From CAZAYP01 sp964489425 [NCBI: uncultured Verrucomicrobiota bacterium] (GTDB lineage: Bacteria; Verrucomicrobiota; Kiritimatiellia; RZYC01), in assembly GCA_964489425.1 (NCBI GenBank), contig CAZAYP010000011.1, positions 1 through 64,000 of the forward strand: a stretch of 64,000 nt of DNA. The letters are read 5' to 3'. Within the stretch, counting starts at the first letter, position 1. Each line of letters opens with the position of its first letter. Under the pieces are notes generated by a model. The model did not search any database. It was not told the origin of the DNA and saw nothing but the letters and a program-made list of their open reading frames with translations. This document shows, piece by piece, positions 51,726-58,712 of the stretch. A program made the position numbers and the translations under genes.

Positions 51726-52564
51726 GCCGCCCCCTTTGCGTTGCCGATGGCCTGCTGGATGACATCCTGGAGCACGACTTCCGCCAGGTGGCGGCCATAC
51801 TCCTCCGTCATGCCCTGCTTGCCTTGCCAGGCGATCCCGCGCGTGGTTTCCGCGACCAGGGCCGCCAACGGCAGGCTGTCCACCGCCTGGCCCACCAGCG
51901 CGGCTTCCAGTTCCCGGACCCGGCGCGGGAACGGCACGGCCGCGCCCACCGCCACGCAGGCCTTCTTGATCTGTTTCTTTTGGATGTGCACCAGGGCCGC
52001 GGCGGTCATCAGGCTGAACCCCTTGGCCGTGCGGACATCCTTGTGGTAGCCAAACCCCGTGCCCTTCTTGAGCGCCGGAACTTTCAGCGCCGTCAGCAGC
52101 TTGCCGTCCTGGAACAGGCGCACCGGCTGGCCGTCAAAGAACGCATCGGCCGTGACCACTTCTTTTTTGCCGCCCTGGATGATAAAGGACGCCTCCAGGG
52201 CCAGCAGGGCCACGGGAAAATCCGCCCACGGGAACACCCGGGCCACGTTGCCGCCGAGGGTGGAAACGTTGCGGATCTGCTGGGACGCGGTGCAGCGCGC
52301 CACCTGGTCGAGCACCCAGCCGTCCTCGTGGTAATCCGCCAGCGCCGCCAGCGTGGTCGTGGCGCCGATCCGGTAATGGCTCTTCTCGCGCACGATGCCG
52401 GCCAGGCCAATCCGCGTGATGTCCACCGCGACCCGGTCCTGACTGTCCGGCATGAACCGCAGCCCGGTGGCGCCGGCCACCGGCATGGCCTGTTCGCCCA
52501 GCTTGCGCAACAGCTTGACGGCTTCCGGCACACTTTGAGGAATTTTAAAATCGCCGATTTTCAT
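51722..52564 (-). CDS. xdhB: FAD-binding subunit of the molybdenum hydroxylase
   Basis: The 280-residue CoxM-type protein has the FAD motifs AMPVAGATGLRFMP (phosphate loop) and RNVSTLGGNVARVFPWADFP (second FAD loop, TLGGN). KGFSLMTAAALVHIQKKQIK begins the C-terminal CoxM domain. It hands electrons to NAD or another acceptor. It is the first gene of xdhB-xdhC-xdhA plus the exported protein. The ATG at 52564 was chosen because the family starts with an M-x-x-F strand. The site before it (GGGGTGCGGGT) is a poor ribosome match. Confidence 0.9.
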   Translation of the reverse strand: MKIGDFKIPQSVPEAVKLLRKLGEQAMPVAGATGLRFMPDSQDRVAVDITRIGLAGIVREKSHYRIGATTTLAALADYHEDGWVLDQVARCTASQQIRNVSTLGGNVARVFPWADFPVALLALEASFIIQGGKKEVVTADAFFDGQPVRLFQDGKLLTALKVPALKKGTGFGYHKDVRTAKGFSLMTAAALVHIQKKQIKKACVAVGAAVPFPRRVRELEAALVGQAVDSLPLAALVAETTRGIAWQGKQGMTEEYGRHLAEVVLQDVIQQAIGNAKGAA

Positions 52565-52668
52565 ACCCGCACCCCGCCCATTGGTTGGCGCCGGACAGCT
52601 GCCCGGCAACCTGCATGGTTTATGTTCATATGGTCATCCTTGTTCCTGAGTACCAACGTGAAAAGCAA

Positions 52669-52696
52669 GGGCTGTTTTAGCCCGGTTGGGAACCGG
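52669..52696 (+). promoter_or_regulatory. Two overlapping hairpins in the xdhB/dctP divergent spacer
   Basis: GGGCT-GTTTT-AGCCC (52669-52683) and CCGGTT-GGG-AACCGG (52682-52696) share two C residues, so only one can form fully at a time. They lie about 96 nt before the dctP start and 105 nt before xdhB on the other strand. They do not match any riboswitch consensus I know. They may be a leader switch or a dyad operator. Confidence 0.3.
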
Positions 52697-52791
52697 AAGA
52701 CAAGCAGATTTATGCGGATGCAGATGGTTGCATTTGTCCGCCAAGTCGATTAAACAGGACGCCGGCTTACATTCGGAGGGTCGAATAGACC

Positions 52792-53898
52792 ATGAAAAGA
52801 AGACATTTTATCAGCAGCGCGGCGGCGGGCCTGGCGGGCGGGTTGCTGGCGGGCGGGTGCCGGAAATCGGAGCCCGTGGGCCCGGCGATTCAAACCAATC
52901 CCCATGTCCGCTGGCGGCTGGCCTCCAGCTATCCCCGCAGCCTGGACGCCCTGTTCGGCACCGCCCAGCAGTTTGTCCGGCGCCTCGGGGAACTGACGGA
53001 CGGCCGCTTCGAAATCCAGCTGTACCAGGCCGGCGAACTGGTGCCGGCCCTGCAGGTGTTCGACGCCGTCCAGGCCGGCACGGTCCAGGCCGGCCACTCG
53101 GCCAGCTATTATTATATCGGCAAGAACCCGATCTTCGCGTTCGACACCACGGTGCCGTTCGGCCTGACCGCCCGCCAGCAAAATGCCTGGCTGTACTTCG
53201 GCGGCGGCCTGGAGCTGCTGCGCGCCGCGTTTGCCGATTTCAACATCATCAACCTGCCCGGCGGCAACACCGGCGCGCAAATGGGCGGTTGGTTCAAGCG
53301 CGAGATCCGGTCGCTGGCGGAACTGCGGGGCCTCAAAATGCGCATCCCCGGCCAGGGCGGCGAAGTCATGAACCGCCTGGGCGTGACCGTCCAGATGATG
53401 AGCGGCGGCGAGGTGTACCCGGCCCTGGAGCGCGGGGTGATCGATGCCACCGAGTGGGTCGGCCCCTACGATGACGAGAAGCTCGGGTTCTACAAGATCG
53501 CGCCCTACTATTACTATCCCGGCTGGTGGGAACCCTGCGGCGGGGTGTCGTTCTATATCAACAAACCCGCGTGGGAGAGCCTGCCCGCGAACTACCAGCA
53601 GGCGCTGGCCTGCGCCGCGGCCGAGGCCGGGCAGTGGATGCTGTCCATGTACGACTACCACAATCCCCAGGCGCTCGGGCGCCTGCTCCAGCAGGGCGTG
53701 CAGCTGCGCCGGTTCCCCGACGACCTGATGGCCGAAGCCCGCAACGTGGCCCGCGACATCCTGGAATCCCACACCGCCACCCACCCGGCGTACCGCAAGG
53801 TGTACGAGCAGTGGAACCAGTTTCGCGCGCAGGCGTTCCGCTGGTTTGGCACCGCGGAACTGGCGTACGGCGAGTTCGCCTTCCCCACCGCGTCCTGA
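52792..53898 (+). CDS. dctP: TRAP transporter solute-binding protein (TakP/2-oxoacid type)
   Basis: The 368-residue protein begins MKRRHFISSAAAGLAGGLLA and then GGC. It has a twin-arginine-like RRxFI motif and a lipobox, so it is an anchored, possibly Tat-exported receptor. Family segments are GRFEIQLYQAGELVPALQVF, NLPGGNTGAQMGGWFKREI, GLKMRIPGQGGEVMNRLGVT and GVIDATEWVGPYDD with the Trp/Asp ligand region. These match the mannitol/chloroaromatic-named subgroup that includes TakP, which binds 2-oxoacids through a metal. GGAGGG lies 11 nt upstream. It is convergent with dctM rather than in one operon. Confidence 0.88.
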   Translation: MKRRHFISSAAAGLAGGLLAGGCRKSEPVGPAIQTNPHVRWRLASSYPRSLDALFGTAQQFVRRLGELTDGRFEIQLYQAGELVPALQVFDAVQAGTVQAGHSASYYYIGKNPIFAFDTTVPFGLTARQQNAWLYFGGGLELLRAAFADFNIINLPGGNTGAQMGGWFKREIRSLAELRGLKMRIPGQGGEVMNRLGVTVQMMSGGEVYPALERGVIDATEWVGPYDDEKLGFYKIAPYYYYPGWWEPCGGVSFYINKPAWESLPANYQQALACAAAEAGQWMLSMYDYHNPQALGRLLQQGVQLRRFPDDLMAEARNVARDILESHTATHPAYRKVYEQWNQFRAQAFRWFGTAELAYGEFAFPTAS

Positions 53899-53907
53899 CC
53901 CGGCGCC

Positions 53908-55227
53908 TCAGAGCAGGCCGGTCACCAGGCCGGGGAACAGGACCACCAGCAGGACCGCCACCAGCTGGATGATGATGAACGGGACCACCCCGCGGTAGAT
54001 GTCCGCCGTGGCCAGGTCCGGCGGCGCGATGCCGCGCAGGTAAAACAGGGCAAACCCGAACGGCGGCGTCAGAAACGAGGTCTGCAGGTTGACCCCGATC
54101 ATCACCCCCAGCCAGACCATGTCCACCCCGAACGCCTGGAACGCGGGCAGCAGCAGCGGGACCACGATAAACACGATCTCGAAAAAGTCGATGAAGAAGC
54201 CCAGCGCAAAGATCGCCAGGTTGGCCAGCACCAGCAGGCCGATCTTGCCGCCCGGCAGGTTGGTCAGCATGTGCGCCAGCCAGACATCCCCGTACAGCCC
54301 GCGGAACACCAGGGTGAACGCGTTGGAAGCCACCAGCAGGAAGATCACCATGGCCGTGAGCTGGGCCGTGTTTTCCATGGTCTCGCGCAGCACGCGCCAG
54401 GTCAGCCGCCGGTTGAACAGCGCCAGCAGGAGCGCGCCCACTGCGCCCAGGGCGCCGGCCTCGGTCGGCGTGGCGATGCCCTGGAAGATGCTGCCCAGCA
54501 CCACCACCACCAGCACCAGCGGCGGCACCAGCGCTTTCAGGACGTGGCGCGCCAGCACCCAGCCGCGCTCGCCGCGGGCTTCCGGCGGCAACGCCGGCGC
54601 CGCCGACGGCTTGAAGACCACCACGGCCAGCACATAAAGGAAAAACAGGCCCGAGAGCATCAGGCCCGGCACGATCGCGCCCTTGAACAAATCCCCCACC
54701 GACACCCCGATCTGGTCGGCCAGCACCACCAGCACGACGCTCGGGGGGATGATCTGGCCCAGCGTGGCCGAGGACAGGATCACCCCCGCGCTGAACGGCT
54801 TGGAATAGCCGTAACGCAGCATCACGGGCAACGAGATCAGACCCATGGCAATCACCGAGGCGCCGATCACGCCCGTGGCCGCCGCCAGCAGCGTGCCCAC
54901 CAGCACCACGGCCAGCGCCAGCCCGCCCGGCAGCGGGCCGAACAGCTTGCCGACCGTGGTCAACAGATCGCTGGCCAGCCGCGATTTCTCCAGGAGCGTG
55001 CCCATGAAAATGAAAAACGGGACCGCCAGCAGCACGTAGTTGGACATGATCCCCAGGATCCGTTCCGGCAGCGCCATCAGCAGCGCCCAGTCAAAATAGC
55101 CGGCCGCCACGCCCACGACGGCAAAATACAGCGCCGTGCCGCCCAGTCCAAACGCCACCGGGTACCCGCTGAACAGCAGGCCCAGCAACACCACAAACAT
55201 CAAGCCGCCCAGCCACTCGACCATCAT
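53908..55227 (-). CDS. dctM: TRAP transporter large permease subunit
   Basis: The 439-residue protein has 12 to 13 hydrophobic segments of the DctM type: PVAFGLGGTALYFAVVG, VLLAVPFFIFMGTLLEKSRL, GVIGASVIAMGLISLPVMLR, QIIPPSVVLVVLADQIGVSV and VDMVWLGVMIGVNLQTSFLT. It forms the transport channel with DctQ, driven by a sodium or proton gradient. Its ATG overlaps the dctQ stop. Only 9 nt separate its stop from the converging dctP stop. Confidence 0.93.
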   Translation of the reverse strand: MMVEWLGGLMFVVLLGLLFSGYPVAFGLGGTALYFAVVGVAAGYFDWALLMALPERILGIMSNYVLLAVPFFIFMGTLLEKSRLASDLLTTVGKLFGPLPGGLALAVVLVGTLLAAATGVIGASVIAMGLISLPVMLRYGYSKPFSAGVILSSATLGQIIPPSVVLVVLADQIGVSVGDLFKGAIVPGLMLSGLFFLYVLAVVVFKPSAAPALPPEARGERGWVLARHVLKALVPPLVLVVVVLGSIFQGIATPTEAGALGAVGALLLALFNRRLTWRVLRETMENTAQLTAMVIFLLVASNAFTLVFRGLYGDVWLAHMLTNLPGGKIGLLVLANLAIFALGFFIDFFEIVFIVVPLLLPAFQAFGVDMVWLGVMIGVNLQTSFLTPPFGFALFYLRGIAPPDLATADIYRGVVPFIIIQLVAVLLVVLFPGLVTGLL

Positions 55228-55784
55228 AGTTCCGCCTTGCGGCCCAGGCCTTCATCCGCGACCGGCGCGCGCTTCACCAGGTACGCGATGTGCTTGATGG
55301 TTTCCGACACCCCCTGCAAAAACAGCAGGATACAGGCCAGCGGCAACAGCGACTTGACCAGGTACCGGGGCAACCCCCCGGGATCGGACGAGCCTTCGCC
55401 GATTTTCCAGGAATTGACCACCGGGGTCCAGGAGCACCAGAACAGCAGGGTCACGAAGGGCAGCAGCAGCAGCAGCGTGCCCAGCAGGTTGATCCATGCG
55501 CGCCGGCCGGGCGCCAGGCGCGAGAACAGCACGTCCACCCGCACGTGGGCGTTGTTTTTCAGGGTGTTGGCCGCGCCCAGCAAAAACACGGCGCTGAACA
55601 GGTACCATTGCATTTCCAAGTAGGCGTTGGAGCTCAACTGCGCGCCGAGGTGCATGCCCAGGTAGCGCACCACGGTGTTGTAAGCGCCCAGCAATACCAT
55701 GAGCAGCGTCAGCCAGCACACGGCCCGGCCCACCCAGCCGTTCAAGCGGTCTATCGCCCCCGCCAGGCGCAACATGGAGTTCAT
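55224..55784 (-). CDS. dctQ: TRAP transporter small permease subunit
   Basis: The 186-residue protein has four hydrophobic helices: the first around VCWLTLLMVLLGAYNTVVRY, then EMQWYLFSAVFLLGAANTLK and HVRVDVLFSRLAPGRRAWIN, which are strong DctQ family marks. A GAAG site lies 9 nt before the ATG. It is first in the dctQM operon and divergent from metY. Confidence 0.9.
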   Translation of the reverse strand: MNSMLRLAGAIDRLNGWVGRAVCWLTLLMVLLGAYNTVVRYLGMHLGAQLSSNAYLEMQWYLFSAVFLLGAANTLKNNAHVRVDVLFSRLAPGRRAWINLLGTLLLLLPFVTLLFWCSWTPVVNSWKIGEGSSDPGGLPRYLVKSLLPLACILLFLQGVSETIKHIAYLVKRAPVADEGLGRKAEL

Positions 55785-55877
55785 TGTTTATTTCTTCGGA
55801 CCTCGCGCGTTGTAGTACGAAACAGCGCCGCTTGGCCAGAGCAAAAGACCGCCCGCCCGCGGCCGCCCAGATAGCAC

Positions 55878-55907
55878 TTGTCTCCATGCGCAGCCACGGG
55901 CTACTAT
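55878..55907 (+). promoter_or_regulatory. Candidate promoter of metY-metX
   Basis: TTGTCT (55878-55883), 18 nt, TACTAT (55902-55907), giving a leader of about 45 nt with GAGAGGAG 7 nt before the ATG. The leader is too short for a SAM riboswitch. Confidence 0.35.
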
Positions 55908-55957
55908 TAAACAAACCAGCGCGATGCATGGGATCGCCTTGGGAGAGGAGTGATGGC

Positions 55958-57250
55958 ATGAAACTGGAAACCCTTTGCCTGCACGCCGGCTACCGGGCGG
56001 ACCCGGCCACCGACGCGCACGCGGTCCCGGTGTACCGCACCAGCGCGTATCTCTTTGACGACACGGATCACGCTGCCCACCAATTTGCGTTGAAGGAACC
56101 AGGCCATATTTACACCCGCCTCAGCAACCCCACCACCGCCATCCTTGAGCAGCGGGTGGCGGAGCTCGAAGGCGGCGCCGCGGCCGTGGCCGTGGCTTCA
56201 GGCACCAGCGCCATTTTCTACACGGTCATCAACCTGTGCCGGGCCGGCGATGAGCTGGTGTCCGCCACCAACCTGTACGGCGGCACGTACACCCAGTTTA
56301 ACGACATCCTGCCACAGTTCGGCATCCAGGCCCGGTTCGCGGACGTGCGCGACCCGGCGGCCGTGGCGCGCGCCATCACCCCCAAAACCCGCCTGGTCTA
56401 TTGCGAAACCATCGGCAACCCCGGCCTGGACGTGGCCGACCTGGCCGCCCTGGCGGCCGTGGCCCACCAGCACGGCCTGCCGCTGGTGGTGGACAGCACC
56501 TTCACCACGCCGTACCTGCTGCGGCCGTTCGAGCACAGCGCGGACATCGTGGTCCATTCCCTGACCAAGTGGCTGGGCGGCTGGGGCGCGGGCATCGGCG
56601 GCATCGTGGTGGAAAAAGGCGGCTTTGACTGGGACGCCGGCGGGCGGTTCCCGCTGCTGACCGAACCGGACGCCAGCTACCACGACATCCGCTACACGCG
56701 CGATCTCGGCGAACTGTCGCGCGTGGCGTTTTCCGTGCGCCTGCGCCTGGTGCCGCTGCGCAACCTCGGCGCCTGCCTCGCGCCGGACAACGCGTGGATC
56801 TTCCTCCACGGCATTGCCACCCTGCCCCTGCGCATGGCCCGCCACTGCGAGAACGCCCTGGCCGCGGCGCGCTTCCTGCAGTCGCACCCGGCCGTGGCCT
56901 GGGTCCGGTACCCCGGGCTTGAGACCGACCCTTCCTATCCCGTGGCCCGGCGCTACCTGGCGCGCGGGTTCGGCGGCATGGTGGTGTTCGGCATCCGCGG
57001 CGGCCGGGAGGCCGGCGCCCGGTTCATCAACCACCTCAAGCTGTTCTCGCACGTGGCCAACGTGGGCGACGCGCGCAGCCTGGCGATCCACCCGGCCAGC
57101 ACCACCCACAGCCAACTGACCGAGGCGCAGCAGCAGGCCGGCGGCATCACCCCGGACCTGGTCCGGCTGTCCATCGGCATCGAACATGTCGACGACATCC
57201 TGGCCGATCTGGAGCAGGCCCTGCGCGCCGCCACCGGAGACGCCCCGTGA
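55958..57250 (+). CDS. metY: O-acetylhomoserine sulfhydrylase
   Basis: The 430-residue PLP enzyme of the Cys/Met metabolism class starts ETLCLHAGYRADPATDAHAV and has YTRLSNPTTAILEQRVAELE. The PLP lysine is K204 in VVHSLTKWLGGWGAGIGG; SLAIHPASTTHSQLTEAQQ and DLVRLSIGIEHVDDILADLE close the fold. The length (430) and the HAGY/NPT pattern favour O-acetylhomoserine sulfhydrylase over cystathionine gamma-synthase (about 390 aa). It uses sulfide and the product of the downstream metX to make homocysteine. The metX GTG overlaps its stop. Confidence 0.92.
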   Translation: MKLETLCLHAGYRADPATDAHAVPVYRTSAYLFDDTDHAAHQFALKEPGHIYTRLSNPTTAILEQRVAELEGGAAAVAVASGTSAIFYTVINLCRAGDELVSATNLYGGTYTQFNDILPQFGIQARFADVRDPAAVARAITPKTRLVYCETIGNPGLDVADLAALAAVAHQHGLPLVVDSTFTTPYLLRPFEHSADIVVHSLTKWLGGWGAGIGGIVVEKGGFDWDAGGRFPLLTEPDASYHDIRYTRDLGELSRVAFSVRLRLVPLRNLGACLAPDNAWIFLHGIATLPLRMARHCENALAAARFLQSHPAVAWVRYPGLETDPSYPVARRYLARGFGGMVVFGIRGGREAGARFINHLKLFSHVANVGDARSLAIHPASTTHSQLTEAQQQAGGITPDLVRLSIGIEHVDDILADLEQALRAATGDAP

Positions 57251-58395
57251 GAACCCGCACGCAGTTCTTCAACTTTGCCGACCAGCCCGGCCAGAAGTTC
57301 ACGCTGAGTTACGGGAAAAAACTTGGCCCCATCACCCTGGCCTACGAAACCTATGGCCGGCTCGCGCCCACGCGCGACAACGCCATCCTGCTGTTCCACG
57401 CCCTGACCGGCAGCCAGCACGCCGCCGGGTTCAACAAGTCCGTGCACGGCGTGGGCACGCTCTGGACCGAAGAGTGTCACAAGGGTTGGTGGTCGCCGTT
57501 CATCGGGCCGGGAAAGGCGCTGGACACGCGCCGGTTCTTCGTGGTGTGCGCCAACTATCTCGGCAGCTGCTACGGCAGCACCGGGCCGCGCTCGATCAAC
57601 CCCGCCACCAGCCAGCCGTATGGCCGCCACTTCCCATGGATCACGGCCAACGACATCGTGGACACCCAGATGCAGTTGCTCCACCACCTCGGCATCAGCC
57701 GCCTGCACGCCGTGGTGGGCGGCTCGCTCGGCGGCATGCTGGCGCTCAACCTCGCCACCCGTTACCCCGAAAGCGTGGCGATCGTCATCCCCATTGCCTC
57801 GGGCATGCAGGTGCCCATGCTCCAGCGCCTGCTCAACCTCGAACAGGTCAAGGCCATCGAAAACGACGCCAAGTACAATTTCGGCGACTACGATTATGCC
57901 AGCCCGCCGCACGACGGCCTCGCCCTGGCCCGCATGATCGGCCACAAGACGTTCGTGTCGCTCGCGGACATGGGCCGCCGCGCCCGCAAAACCGTGATCA
58001 AGCGCGACCCGCGCAACCCGGGCTACGAGGTCGGCCACCCGGTGGAATCCTACATGCTGTACCAGGGCGCCAAGTTCGTGCGGCGGTTCGACGCCAACAC
58101 CTACATCCGCATCATGGACGCCTGGCAGCATTACGACCTGCTCCGCGACGCCGGCGGCGCCACGTTCCAATCCCTGTTCAAGCGCTGCCGCGGCCAGCGG
58201 TTCCTCGTGTTCAGCATCGACTCGGACGTGTGCTTTTACCCGGAAGAACAGCGCGACCTAGTCTATGCGCTGCAAAAATCCGGCGTGGCCTGCCAGCACA
58301 TCACCGTCCATTCCGAGAAAGGCCATGACTCGTTCCTGCTCGAGCCGGAACTTTACACGCCGTACCTGGACTATACGCTCAACCCGCGCTGGTGA
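57247..58395 (+). CDS. metX: Homoserine O-acetyltransferase
   Basis: The 382-residue alpha/beta-hydrolase starts with GTG overlapping the metY stop (GTGA). The nucleophile is S160 in VVGGSLGGMLALNLA, with Asp in FSIDSDVCFYPEEQ and His in EKGHDSFLLEPE. LAYETYGRLAPTRDNAILLF, HALTGSQHAAG and CANYLGSCYGSTGPRSINP are MetX family blocks. It acetylates homoserine (some family members are succinyltransferases; sequence alone does not settle which). With MetY it forms a direct sulfhydrylation route to methionine. Confidence 0.92.
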   Translation: MRTRTQFFNFADQPGQKFTLSYGKKLGPITLAYETYGRLAPTRDNAILLFHALTGSQHAAGFNKSVHGVGTLWTEECHKGWWSPFIGPGKALDTRRFFVVCANYLGSCYGSTGPRSINPATSQPYGRHFPWITANDIVDTQMQLLHHLGISRLHAVVGGSLGGMLALNLATRYPESVAIVIPIASGMQVPMLQRLLNLEQVKAIENDAKYNFGDYDYASPPHDGLALARMIGHKTFVSLADMGRRARKTVIKRDPRNPGYEVGHPVESYMLYQGAKFVRRFDANTYIRIMDAWQHYDLLRDAGGATFQSLFKRCRGQRFLVFSIDSDVCFYPEEQRDLVYALQKSGVACQHITVHSEKGHDSFLLEPELYTPYLDYTLNPRW

Positions 58396-58442
58396 TAACG
58401 TCGTGAAGAGGCTGTTGAAATCGTGGGCGATAAGGAAGAATA

Positions 58443-58493
58443 CAAACCACCTCGGCCTGCGGCCACTCCTCCTTGAAAAGGAGGAGAGCCCGG
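58443..58493 (-). repeat. REP-like hairpin unit 4
   Basis: ACCACCTCGGCCTGCGGCCA then CTCCTCCTTGAAAAGGAGGA: same orientation as units 1 and 2, with the CTCC stem bases altered in a compensating way. It lies 48 nt after the metX stop. Confidence 0.75.
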
Positions 58494-58512
58494 ACAGGAT
58501 CCCGCCAGGGAA

Positions 58513-58540
58513 AGCTCCCCTCCTTGAAGGAAAGGAGCGC
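58513..58540 (+). repeat. Truncated REP-like unit 5
   Basis: Only the AGCTCCCCTCCTTGAAGGAA part is present; the GGGTGG half is missing. Confidence 0.6.
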
Positions 58541-58562
58541 CCAGATTGGGTCCAATCCACTA

Positions 58563-58610
58563 AGCTCCCCTCCTTTTCAAGGAGGGGTGCCCGAAGGGCG
58601 GGGTGGTTTG
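58563..58610 (+). repeat. REP-like hairpin unit 6 (inverted to unit 4)
   Basis: AGCTCCCCTCCTTTTCAAGG then AGGGGTGCCCGAAGGGCGGG and GTGGTTT. The lower stem is CGCC/CCGAAGGGCG-like rather than GGCCGC. With unit 4 it makes an inverted pair about 70 nt apart. Confidence 0.75.
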
Positions 58611-58631
58611 ACTTGGCAGTCCCAATCCCGG

Positions 58632-58712
58632 TTTTCCAAACATTGGAAAAAATCATGACCCATTTTCCAAACATTGGAAAAAATCACCCCCGGTTTTCCA
58701 AACATTGGAAAA
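58632..58712 (+). repeat. Second three-copy array of the 19-bp palindrome (31-bp period)
   Basis: TTTTCCAAACATTGGAAAA occurs at 58632, 58663 and 58694, each exactly 31 bp apart with 12-nt spacers (AATCATGACCCA and AATCACCCCCGG). The subtilisin start codon (58655) lies in the first spacer, so copies two and three are translated. Orientation relative to the downstream gene is the same as in the array at 30626-30706. Confidence 0.92.

Noticed and set aside
52669-52696. Known riboswitch (cobalamin, purine or molybdenum cofactor type)
   Set aside because: The two hairpins do not match any consensus core I know; kept only as an unexplained structure.
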